DNA of 42,261 nt from Prolixibacteraceae bacterium (GTDB lineage: Bacteria > Bacteroidota > Bacteroidia > Bacteroidales > Prolixibacteraceae), in assembly GCA_028282195.1 (NCBI GenBank), contig JANQII010000115.1, positions 1-42,261 of the forward strand, read 5' to 3'. Made by a program: the position numbers and the translations under genes. Within the stretch, counting starts at the first letter, position 1. Every line of letters begins with the position of its first letter. The notes under the pieces were generated by a model. That model was not told the origin of the DNA. It worked only from the letters and a program-made list of their open reading frames with translations, and ran no database searches. Shown piece by piece: positions 23,692 through 31,039 of the stretch.

Positions 23692-23753
23692 AAGATGATA
23701 AAGCTTATATAGAACACATTTTAATGTGTATTCCCATGATGAAAGAAGGTTAA
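23688..23753 (+). pseudogene. truncated HEPN (DUF86) toxin gene
   Basis: The ATG overlaps the MNT stop by the ATGA arrangement usual in these pairs. It encodes MKDDKAYIEHILMCIPMMKEG, cut here after 21 residues by TAA at 23751-23753. The first dozen residues match the opening helix of DUF86-type HEPN proteins. The rest of the protein, including the RX4-6HXY ribonuclease motif, is absent, and a palindromic repeat begins 14 bases after the stop. Confidence 0.7.
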
Positions 23754-23767
23754 GTTATTTGGTTTAT

Positions 23768-23816
23768 GTGGATTATAAATCCACTGTTCGTAAGGATCTG
23801 ATTACAAATCCAATCC
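23768..23816. repeat. REP-like palindromes after the truncated HEPN gene
   Basis: GTGGATT (23768-23774) and AATCCAC (23778-23784) pair perfectly around a 3-base loop. A weaker GGAT/ATCC hairpin follows at about 23795-23812. The sequence style (GTGGAT, 3-base loop, ATCCAC) is the same as in the palindromes around the RAYT gene at 27088. Confidence 0.65.
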
Positions 23817-23840
23817 AGCTTATAATTTTTGTTTAACTAC

Positions 23841-25379
23841 TCACCCTCCCCAACTATCCCGATCCAAACTCCGATACTGAATAGCCTCAGAAAGATGGTC
23901 ACTTTGAACATTCTCTGAGTTTTCAAGGTCCGCAATGGTACGCGAAACCCGTAATATCCGATCATAAGCTCTGGCGGACAGCCCAAGTTTTTCCATCGCA
24001 TCTTTTAGCCTGGAACTTCCTTCTTTATCCAGTTGTACAAAATCCCGTATCTGTCTGGATGACATTTGAGCATTGCAGAAAATGCCGTTTATATCTTTAT
24101 ACCGGGCTAACTGAATTTCACGTGCTTTAATTACACGTTCGCGAATACTTTGGCTGCTTTCAGTTTCATTCAGTTCTGAAAGTCTCTTAAACGGAACAGG
24201 AACAACCTCCAGGTGAATGTCAATGCGGTCAAGTAGCGGTCCTGATATTTTGTTGAGGTATTTGGAAACCATACCAGGCGCACACACGCAAATCTTAGAA
24301 GGATGGTTGTAGAAGCCACAGAAACATGGATTCATAGAAGCTACCAACATCAAACTTGCCGGGTAATCAACTGAAAACCTGGCCCTTGAGATTGTAATGT
24401 GACGGTCTTCCAAAGGCTGGCGCATCACCTCCAAAACCGTTCGCTTAAATTCCGGGAGTTCATCTAAAAAGAGAACACCATTATGAGCCAGTGAAATTTC
24501 ACCGGGTTGGGGATAGGTTCCACCCCCGACCAAAGCTACATCAGAAATGGTATGATGGGGCGATCGAAAAGGACGGGTGGTCATCAACGAAGTTTCTTTG
24601 TCGATACGGCCAACTACCGAATGAATTTTGGTTGTTTCCAGCGCTTCATGCAAGGTGAAAGGAGGCAAAATAGAAGGTATTCGTTTGGCAAGCATCGTTT
24701 TTCCAGCACCTGGCGGACCAATCATGATTAAGTTATGACCACCTGCTGCAGCAATCTCAAGTGCCCGCTTCACGTTTTCCTGACCTTTTACATCTGAAAA
24801 GTCAAAATCTGAGTTGCATAGCTGGTTGAAGAATTCTTCACGGGTATTTACAATCGTTTCTTCCAACTCTGAATCACCGTTCAAAAAGCCAACAACTTCT
24901 TCGAGCGTTTCTGCTCCGTATATTTTAAGTTTGTCAACAACTGCAGCTTCCCGTGCATTTTGTTTGGGGAGGATAAAGCCTTCAAAACCTTCTTCGCGTG
25001 CTTTAATCGCAATTGGGAGTGCACCTTTAATGGGTTGTAAACTTCCATCCAGTGAGAGCTCTCCCATTAACAGGTATCTGCTCAACTTTTCAGATGAAAT
25101 TTGTTCAGAAGCAGCCAGGACAGCAAGGGCTAAAGGTAGGTCGTAGGAAGATCCTTCTTTCCGAATATCTGCAGGGGCCATGTTGATAATGATCTTTTTC
25201 TTTGGCCATTTAAAACCATTTAATCTTAATGCAGACTCCATGCGCTGCTGGCTTTCTTTTACAGCACTGTCGGGTAAGCCCACTAAAAAGAATTTTATTC
25301 CTTGAGAAACATCAGTTTCAATAGTGATTGTTGTGGCATCAATGCCATGAACCGCTGAAGCAAACGTTTTTATCATCAT
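23841..25379 (-). CDS. comM: ComM/YifB family Mg-chelatase-like AAA+ ATPase
   Basis: This 512-residue ATPase is of the YifB/ComM family; ComM promotes branch migration of integrating DNA in natural transformation. The N-terminal ChlI-like domain is residues 1-170, with MGELSLDGSLQPIKGALP. Walker A is GPPGAGKT (221-228), Walker B is VLFLDELPEF, and the arginine-finger region and C-terminal lid (MSSRQIRDFVQLDKEG...ARAYDRILRVSRTIADLE) follow. Length matches the family. It is a single gene, divergent from the channel gene at 25503. Confidence 0.95.
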   Translation of the reverse strand: MMIKTFASAVHGIDATTITIETDVSQGIKFFLVGLPDSAVKESQQRMESALRLNGFKWPKKKIIINMAPADIRKEGSSYDLPLALAVLAASEQISSEKLSRYLLMGELSLDGSLQPIKGALPIAIKAREEGFEGFILPKQNAREAAVVDKLKIYGAETLEEVVGFLNGDSELEETIVNTREEFFNQLCNSDFDFSDVKGQENVKRALEIAAAGGHNLIMIGPPGAGKTMLAKRIPSILPPFTLHEALETTKIHSVVGRIDKETSLMTTRPFRSPHHTISDVALVGGGTYPQPGEISLAHNGVLFLDELPEFKRTVLEVMRQPLEDRHITISRARFSVDYPASLMLVASMNPCFCGFYNHPSKICVCAPGMVSKYLNKISGPLLDRIDIHLEVVPVPFKRLSELNETESSQSIRERVIKAREIQLARYKDINGIFCNAQMSSRQIRDFVQLDKEGSSRLKDAMEKLGLSARAYDRILRVSRTIADLENSENVQSDHLSEAIQYRSLDRDSWGG

Positions 25380-25502
25380 AGGGCGAATATTTGAAAGTAA
25401 CGTATAAATTTATGGAATGCTGATCAAATAAAAAACAAGGATCATAAAATATGTAGAAATTAATCATCTCAAAAAGTATATCTTTACTATAAAAGAGGAA
25501 GT

Positions 25503-26318
25503 ATGAAACGACTATTGTATATTCCAAAAGAAAGGCTTTATAAAATAATTTTTGAGGCTGAAACCCGGGAGGGAAAAATATTCGATATCGTTTTAATGAT
25601 GGTAATTTTGCTAAGCATTTTACTTGTTGTTCTTGAAAGTGTACCTCAAATTGATGAAGATTATCATGCCCTTTTAAAAATCCTGGAATGGATAATAACC
25701 CTGATTTTTACAGCTGAATATATTGTGCGAATAAGAATAGTAAAGCAACCTTGGAAATATGTTTTCAGTTTTTATGGGATTATTGATTTTCTGGCTGTTT
25801 TGCCTACATACCTAAGTATAATTTTTGTTGGAAGTCAAAGCCTTGTTGTTATACGCGCCATTCGTTTGCTAAGGGTTTTCCGGATTTTGAAACTGAACCG
25901 GTACATTTATGCTGGTCAGAATCTGGGACGTGCACTTTGGGCAAGTCGCGAAAAGATATTTGTTTTCCTGTTCTTTGTTCTGAATATTGTCATTATTGTT
26001 GGAACGCTGATGTACCTCATTGAAGGGCCTGAACATGGCTTTAGCAGCATTCCAAAAAGCATTTATTGGGCGATAGTTACCATGACGACTGTGGGTTATG
26101 GGGACATTTCACCGATGACCCCACTTGGGCAATTTCTCGCTAGCATTGTGATGATTGTTGGTTATGCAATTATTGCTGTCCCCACCGGGATTGTTACTGT
26201 AGGAATTATTCGTAAGTCAAACAGAACAAATACTCAAACGTGTGATAATTGCATGCATGGGGACCATGAGGATGATGCTGCATTTTGTAAAAAGTGCGGG
26301 CAGAAATTGAATGCGTAA
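25503..26318 (+). CDS. voltage-gated-type potassium channel with C-terminal zinc ribbon
   Basis: This 271-residue ion transporter has the six-segment plan. S1 starts near residue 26, S4 carries regular basic residues in VVIRAIRLLRVFRILKLNRY, and the pore holds the potassium filter TVGYGD (about 196-201) between S5 and S6. After S6 (PTGIVTVGII) comes a short tail with CDNC and CKKC separated by 14 residues, a zinc-ribbon pattern like those of small regulatory domains. It would conduct potassium across the inner membrane. The ATG follows GAGGAAGT, a usable ribosome site. Confidence 0.92.
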   Translation: MKRLLYIPKERLYKIIFEAETREGKIFDIVLMMVILLSILLVVLESVPQIDEDYHALLKILEWIITLIFTAEYIVRIRIVKQPWKYVFSFYGIIDFLAVLPTYLSIIFVGSQSLVVIRAIRLLRVFRILKLNRYIYAGQNLGRALWASREKIFVFLFFVLNIVIIVGTLMYLIEGPEHGFSSIPKSIYWAIVTMTTVGYGDISPMTPLGQFLASIVMIVGYAIIAVPTGIVTVGIIRKSNRTNTQTCDNCMHGDHEDDAAFCKKCGQKLNA

Positions 26319-26368
26319 GGTGAAGCAGGCTTTAAAATGGAAAATAAAGTGATAATTTTTTAAAATTG

Positions 26369-26376
26369 TATCTTAG
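26369..26376 (+). promoter_or_regulatory. -7-like box TATCTTAG directly upstream of MNT gene 2
   Basis: TATCTTAG differs at one base from TATCTTTG before MNT gene 1 and is likewise followed by TAAT and then the start codon. The parallel makes both a plausible, near-leaderless promoter type. No -33 TTG is evident. Confidence 0.45.
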
Positions 26377-26380
26377 TAAT

Positions 26381-26716
26381 ATGATTATATCTGATGAAAT
26401 ATCAAAGCGAATTGAGGATTTTAAAGCAGTTTGCTCAAGTCATGGAGTAAAATATTTATATGCTTTTGGATCTTCAGTAACAGATAGCTTTGATTATAAG
26501 AATAGTGATATTGATTTATTGGTTGAAATTGATGATTTCGACCCAATAGAAAAAGGAGAAAAGCTTATCTCGCTTTGGGATACATTTGAGGATTTCTTTC
26601 ATCGTAAAGTTGATTTACTTACTGATTCATCGATTCGTAATCCTTTTCTACGTAAGCGTATTGATTCCACAAAGATTTTGATATATGACGGATCAGGGGA
26701 AAAAGTACTTATCTGA
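26381..26716 (+). CDS. nucleotidyltransferase domain protein (MNT type)
   Basis: The 111-residue protein (from ATG 26381; an alternative TTG at 26366 is less likely) contains GSSVTDSFDYKNSDIDLLV, with Gly30-Ser31, Asp43 and Asp45, and RKVDLLT for the third acid. This is the nucleotidyltransferase fold of MNT antitoxins. The usual Arg of the GSxxR form is missing, so it belongs to another subgroup than the gene at 23401. It overlaps a frame that encodes a shortened HEPN protein by 32 bases. Its job as antitoxin would presuppose the intact HEPN. Confidence 0.82.
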   Translation: MIISDEISKRIEDFKAVCSSHGVKYLYAFGSSVTDSFDYKNSDIDLLVEIDDFDPIEKGEKLISLWDTFEDFFHRKVDLLTDSSIRNPFLRKRIDSTKILIYDGSGEKVLI

Positions 26717-26789
26717 TATTATAAGGGCAATTATCAAGAAGCATCTCGAACCGTTAAAATCTGAGGTGATTGAAAAACTGGAAGATTGA
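26685..26789 (+). pseudogene. HEPN (DUF86-like) toxin gene with internal deletion
   Basis: The ATG lies inside the MNT gene, as in functional MNT-HEPN pairs. It gives MTDQGKKYLSDIIRAI, the opening helix of DUF86-type HEPN proteins, followed directly by IKKHLEPLKSEVIEKLE, which looks like the family's C-terminal helix. The central part with the RX4-6HXY catalytic motif is missing, so only 34 residues remain of about 110. The junction stays in frame. Confidence 0.65.
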
Positions 26790-26951
26790 TTCTGATCAGT
26801 TGTTAATTGTATATCGTTGGGATTGAACTGCAAAAACGTATAATTTTTAAGTTTCCAGGAAAATGTAAAAACCAAATTATGGTGAAAATTTAGTCACAAT
26901 AAAATTCTAAAATGAATGTACGCGGTGTATCATATCCTTTAGTTGCACGTC

Positions 26952-27033
26952 ATGCTGAACTTGTTTCAGCATCTTATTCCTCGCTGGTGTGGATATGTTA
27001 TCCACACCTTTTAATATGGGATTTGTAATCCCA
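26952..27033. repeat. REP-like palindromes left of the RAYT gene
   Basis: Three perfect hairpins are visible: ATGCTGAA/TTCAGCAT (26952-26959, 26965-26972; loop CTTGT), GGTGTGGATA/TATCCACACC (26986-26995, 26999-27008; loop TGT) and TGGGATT/AATCCCA (27017-27023, 27027-27033; loop TGT). The first begins a TGCTGAACTTGTTTCAGCA-type sequence common among Bacteroidota intergenic palindromes. No gene is seen in 26790-27087. Confidence 0.75.
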
Positions 27034-27087
27034 AATTAAAGGCTTAATACTACCACTAATCTCAAATAAAATAACTACCTTCATAAT

Positions 27088-27630
27088 ATGGGAATCCGAA
27101 ACAAAATAGCCCCAGGATATACCTACTACCTCACCCTAACTGTTGTAGAATGGATCGATGTTTTTACTCGTCCAATCAATAAGCATGTTATTGTTGATTC
27201 TCTGAACTATTGCATAACGAATAAAGGATTGGAAGTGTACAGCTGGTGTTTGATGAGCAATCATCTTCATCTTATTGCCAGCACAAAACAAGATGAAAAT
27301 CTGTCTGATATTTTACGTGATTTCAAAAAATTTACAAGCAAAGCAATCATCAATAATATAAAAGAAGCACCAGAAAGTAGGCGTGACTGGATGTTAAACT
27401 TATTTTGGTATGCAGGTAAAAATGACAAGAAAATTAAAAAGTTCAAGGTTTGGCAAAACGGGAATGAGGCAAAGGAAATTCATTCAACAGCTTTTCTGGA
27501 TGAAAAGATAAACTATATTCACAATAATCCAGTAGTTGCGGAGATTGTAGCAACTCCTGAAGAATATCTCTATAGCTCTGCACGAGATTATGCAGGAGAA
27601 AAAGGCTTGGTGGGTATTTGTTTTGTATAG
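27088..27630 (+). CDS. REP-associated tyrosine transposase (RAYT, IS200-like)
   Basis: This 180-residue Y1 transposase is of the TnpA_REP type. The HUH metal site is SNHLHL (His59 and His61), and the nucleophilic tyrosine is Tyr143 in INYIHNNPVVAE, within the usual YxxxNP arrangement. Such enzymes cut single-stranded DNA at REP palindromes and are domesticated single-copy genes that maintain those repeats. Palindromes lie on both sides within 150 bp, including matching GTGGAT/ATCCAC hairpins and an oppositely oriented TGAACTTGTTTCA type. The gene is intact in length and motifs. It is likely transcribed alone. Confidence 0.9.
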   Translation: MGIRNKIAPGYTYYLTLTVVEWIDVFTRPINKHVIVDSLNYCITNKGLEVYSWCLMSNHLHLIASTKQDENLSDILRDFKKFTSKAIINNIKEAPESRRDWMLNLFWYAGKNDKKIKKFKVWQNGNEAKEIHSTAFLDEKINYIHNNPVVAEIVATPEEYLYSSARDYAGEKGLVGICFV

Positions 27631-27637
27631 TGTTCCA

Positions 27638-27753
27638 GTGGATCACAGATCCACAGCTTGGGAGTGCAGATTGCAAATCTGCACTAGCTTGGGCATCTTA
27701 TTACTTCTGAGGATCAACAAATTGTGACTGAGACCCTGAAACAAGTTCAGGGT
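27638..27753. repeat. REP-like palindromes right of the RAYT gene
   Basis: Hairpins are GTGGATC/GATCCAC (27638-27644, 27648-27654; loop ACA), AGTGCAGATT/AATCTGCACT (27663-27672, 27676-27685; loop GCA) and ACCCTGAA/TTCAGGGT (27733-27740, 27746-27753; loop ACAAG). The last is the reverse-oriented counterpart of the left-hand TGAACTTGTTTCA palindrome, loop included. No gene is seen in 27631-27921. Confidence 0.75.
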
Positions 27754-27886
27754 GACGGTCGTTTGACGACTGACAGCGGACATTCAAGAATCCTAAAATG
27801 AAAAATAAGGGTGATGTGGATTTTATAAGCTTACTGGGAAGTTAGAAACTTCCGCTTTTGTATTTCATCAAGTGGCTTGATTTTTG

Positions 27887-27894
27887 TACTTTTG
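27887..27894 (+). promoter_or_regulatory. -7 box TACTTTTG upstream of the mutL operon
   Basis: TACTTTTG fits TAnnTTTG and lies 27 bases before the ATG at 27922. The -33 element is not clear. Confidence 0.5.
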
Positions 27895-27921
27895 TAAGTC
27901 AATCAATAACAACAGAGAATC

Positions 27922-28218
27922 ATGATCGGGAAGTTTTTTCATACACCCAAAGGTAAGCAGTTTCATATACCTTACAGGTATTATGATCCTGATAAAGAGG
28001 AGATGCAAAATCGGGAGGAGAGAATAAAAAGGGAACTGGGGATACATGAGAAAAAGGAATACGGTGAAAATTATCGCCCGAATATTCGTGGACAGTTCCG
28101 CCGTGGTATGGGTGATGCATCTAAAACTGCGCAGGATGCCCGCAGACGTTCCAATACCCGGTTGATTATGTTGATTGTTATTCTGAGTCTTGCTGTTTAC
28201 CTAATCTTGAACTTTTAA
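27922..28218 (+). CDS. small C-terminally anchored protein of unknown function
   Basis: This 98-residue protein is basic and polar over the first 75 residues (EEMQNREERIKRELGIHEKKE, FRRGMGDASKTAQDARRRS). It ends in one membrane segment (LIMLIVILSLAVYLILNF), so it is a tail-anchored protein. I recognise no family beyond recalling similar small proteins beside mutL in Bacteroidota. It is 9 bp upstream of mutL and likely cotranscribed from the -7 box at 27887. Confidence 0.75.
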   Translation: MIGKFFHTPKGKQFHIPYRYYDPDKEEMQNREERIKRELGIHEKKEYGENYRPNIRGQFRRGMGDASKTAQDARRRSNTRLIMLIVILSLAVYLILNF

Positions 28219-28227
28219 AACTCCCCT

Positions 28228-30072
28228 GTGCCAGATATTATTCAATTACTTCCTGATTCGGTGGCCAATCAAATTGCTGCAGGTGAGGTTATTCAGCGAC
28301 CTGCTTCGGTAGTAAAAGAATTGGTTGAGAATGCCATTGATGCTGGTGCTACTTCAGTAAAAATTAACCTGAAAGATGCTGGCAGGACCCTGATCCAGAT
28401 CAGTGATAATGGTTGTGGTATGTCGGATACAGACGCTAGAATGGCTTTCGAAAGGCATGCTACTTCAAAAATCAGGTCAGCAGATGATTTGTTCGCGATT
28501 CGCACCATGGGTTTTCGTGGTGAAGCGTTGGCCTCTATTGCTGCAATTGCCGATGTTGAATTACACACTCAGCAACATGATCAGGATATAGGAACATTCC
28601 TTCATATAAGCGGATCAAAAGTTATAAAGCAGGAAGCGACAAGCTGTGCGAATGGTACTAACTTTTTAGTGAAGAACCTTTTTTTCAATGTGCCGGCACG
28701 TCGTAAATTTCTGAAATCGAATTCAACTGAGCTGAAGCACATTATTAATGAAGTACAGCGAGTGGCTTTGGCAAATCCAGAGATATGCTTTTCGTTGGTT
28801 CATAACAATCAGTCAATCTATGAGTTGGGAGAAGATAATATTCGTAAACGGGTTGTTGCTCTGTTTGGGAAAAATATCAATCAAAACCTGATACCTGTTG
28901 ACACGGATACCAGCATGGTTAAAATAAAAGGTTTTATAGGCCAGCCAAAGCATGCCCGTAAGACTTTCGGGGAACAATTCTTTTTTGTGAACAAGCGGTA
29001 CATGAAGCACCCGTTTTTTCACAGGGCTGTAATGCAGGCATATGAAAAGATTTTGGCACCCGAAACCATTCCTTCTTATTTCCTGTATTTTGAAGTTGAT
29101 CCAACAAATATTGATATTAACATTCATCCAACCAAAACAGAAATTAAGTTTGAAAGTGAATCGGCTATTTGGCAGATTATTCAGGCTTCGGTTCGTGAGG
29201 CTTTGGGTAAATTTAATGTTGTACCTTCCATTGATTTTGATCAGGCCGGCAGTATTGATATCCCTGTGGCACCTAAAGACCATTCGGAAGTAAAGCAACC
29301 AACCATTCAGGTCGATCCAACTTATAATCCGTTTGAAAAAGAGAAAAAGTTTTCAGGCGGCTCAACAACTTATTCGTCACCGAAAGAAAAAACACCAGTT
29401 GAGAATTGGGAAAAATTATACAGCGATTTTGACCGGCAACCGCAGGAAGTTCGTATTGAACCACAAGAAGAAGAGAACCTGGAAATTCAGCATGAAGAAG
29501 ATTCTTTCTCAGGAAAATCATTCATTCAGTTTAAGAATAAATACATTCTTAGCCCAGTAAAATCCGGCTTGATGGTCATTGACCAAAAACGGGCGCACGA
29601 ACGAATTTTGTTTGAGAACTTTATGGCAGTTTTAGCTGGCAGTGAGATTGCCAGCCAACAGCAACTTTTCCCTCAAACATTTGAGCTGGCAGCCGATGAT
29701 GCTGAGTTGTTGCGTTCAATTTTAGAAGATTTGAAATCATTAGGTTTTGATATTCGTGATTTTGGGAACAACAGCTTCATTATTAATGGGACTCCCGGAA
29801 TATTGGATACTTCATCACCTTTGGAAATCATAGAGGGAGTTCTTGAAGACATGAAAAGTACGGTTGCTGATTTAAAAGAAAAAGCAAAAGAGAAAGTGGC
29901 AGCTTCTTTGGCCCGTGCTTCAGCAATTTCATATGGCTATGCCATGAAGCCGGAAGAAATCAACCAGATTATTGATCAGTTGTTTGCTTGTTCAACTCCA
30001 AATTTCTCACCATCAGGGAAGCAAGTATTGACAATCATGCCGATTGAACAATTTGAAAAGCTTTTGAAGTGA
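28228..30072 (+). CDS. mutL: DNA mismatch repair protein MutL
   Basis: MutL couples MutS mismatch recognition to strand processing in the cytoplasm. The start is GTG, 9 bp after the upstream gene. The GHKL ATPase is clear: AAGEVIQRPASVVKELVENAIDAG (residues about 17-40), DNGCGM, RHATSKI and GFRGEAL. A linker of about residues 340-430 precedes the C-terminal dimerisation domain. The endonuclease motif DQHAxxExxxxE reads DQKRAHERILFE (Asp452, Glu458, Glu463), so the acids remain while His-Ala is Lys-Arg, and the later C-terminal cysteine/histidine motif is not in standard form. Nicking activity is therefore uncertain. Length (614) is typical. Confidence 0.96.
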   Translation: MPDIIQLLPDSVANQIAAGEVIQRPASVVKELVENAIDAGATSVKINLKDAGRTLIQISDNGCGMSDTDARMAFERHATSKIRSADDLFAIRTMGFRGEALASIAAIADVELHTQQHDQDIGTFLHISGSKVIKQEATSCANGTNFLVKNLFFNVPARRKFLKSNSTELKHIINEVQRVALANPEICFSLVHNNQSIYELGEDNIRKRVVALFGKNINQNLIPVDTDTSMVKIKGFIGQPKHARKTFGEQFFFVNKRYMKHPFFHRAVMQAYEKILAPETIPSYFLYFEVDPTNIDINIHPTKTEIKFESESAIWQIIQASVREALGKFNVVPSIDFDQAGSIDIPVAPKDHSEVKQPTIQVDPTYNPFEKEKKFSGGSTTYSSPKEKTPVENWEKLYSDFDRQPQEVRIEPQEEENLEIQHEEDSFSGKSFIQFKNKYILSPVKSGLMVIDQKRAHERILFENFMAVLAGSEIASQQQLFPQTFELAADDAELLRSILEDLKSLGFDIRDFGNNSFIINGTPGILDTSSPLEIIEGVLEDMKSTVADLKEKAKEKVAASLARASAISYGYAMKPEEINQIIDQLFACSTPNFSPSGKQVLTIMPIEQFEKLLK

Positions 30073-30296
30073 CAATTTGTCCCCATATTTGTTTACTTTG
30101 TATTTAAAAACAATTTTGGAATAACGATTGTAGTTTTCTGAAGAAGACATTTGAACTTGTCATTGATAGTCATTATATGTCATTAGTTGGGAAATCTTAA
30201 ATTGAATGTGTAACTATGAATGACCATTAATGTCTAAAAATGACCATTGAATGACTTTAAAAGAACAATAATTTCAGTTGAAATAAGAATTTAGTT

Positions 30297-31037
30297 ATGC
30301 AGAATATACGACCCAATTTTGGCTCCATCCCGCCCGTGGTTAAAAACCTGATCATCATTAATGTGCTTATGCTTTTGGCAACTTATGTATTGAGCATGCG
30401 AGGTGTTGATTTGGCGAGGATCCTTGGCCTACATTATATAAGCTCCCCTAAATTTGAACCATACCAGTTGGTAACACATATTTTTATGCACGGTGGATTT
30501 ACCCATTTGCTGTTTAATATGTTTGCACTTTGGATGTTTGGGCGGGTACTTGAGGCAGTTTGGGGCCCAAAACGGTTTTTCATTTACTATTTTGTTACGG
30601 GTTTAGGAGCTGCTGTTCTGCATACTTTTGTAAACTTTCTGGAATTCCAATCATTAATTGCGAAAATGAGCCCTGAAAAAATTGATATTGTGATGCGGGA
30701 AGGTGTTAATATTTATAATCAGGGAAAGAATTATACCGATCCGTTAATGGGCAAGTTAAACCTGCTGATTAATATTCCAACTGTTGGTGCATCGGGTGCT
30801 GTTTTTGGGGTATTGCTTGGCTTTGGAATGCTTTTTCCGAATACACAATTAATGCTTCTTTTCCCCCCTATCCCAATTAAAGCCAAATATTTTGTGATTG
30901 GATATGGTTTGCTTGAATTGTATCTCGGGTTAACACGACCAGGTAGTAATATTGCCCACTTTGCGCATCTTGGAGGTATGCTTTTCGGTTATATTCTTAT
31001 AAAATACTGGAACAAAAACAGCCGAAATTTTTATTGA
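30297..31037 (+). CDS. rhomboid family intramembrane serine protease (first of pair)
   Basis: This 246-residue multi-pass protein has the rhomboid features: HIFMHGGFTHLLFNMFALWMFG in the early membrane segments, GASG with Ser166 as nucleophile, and AHFAHLGGMLFGY with His224 completing the dyad. It would cleave membrane-anchored substrates within the bilayer. Length is typical. The next rhomboid gene starts 2 bp after this stop. The 224-bp upstream region contains GTCATT words in both orientations, probably noncoding. Confidence 0.93.
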   Translation: MQNIRPNFGSIPPVVKNLIIINVLMLLATYVLSMRGVDLARILGLHYISSPKFEPYQLVTHIFMHGGFTHLLFNMFALWMFGRVLEAVWGPKRFFIYYFVTGLGAAVLHTFVNFLEFQSLIAKMSPEKIDIVMREGVNIYNQGKNYTDPLMGKLNLLINIPTVGASGAVFGVLLGFGMLFPNTQLMLLFPPIPIKAKYFVIGYGLLELYLGLTRPGSNIAHFAHLGGMLFGYILIKYWNKNSRNFY

Positions 31038-31039
31038 TC

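Noticed and set aside
23401-26789. Functional MNT-HEPN toxin-antitoxin modules
   Set aside because: Both HEPN frames lack the catalytic region, so only the nucleotidyltransferases are intact.
18976-27753. Prophage or integrative element
   Set aside because: The region has accessory traits but no integrase, structural, conjugation or replication genes, and comM and a channel gene sit inside it.
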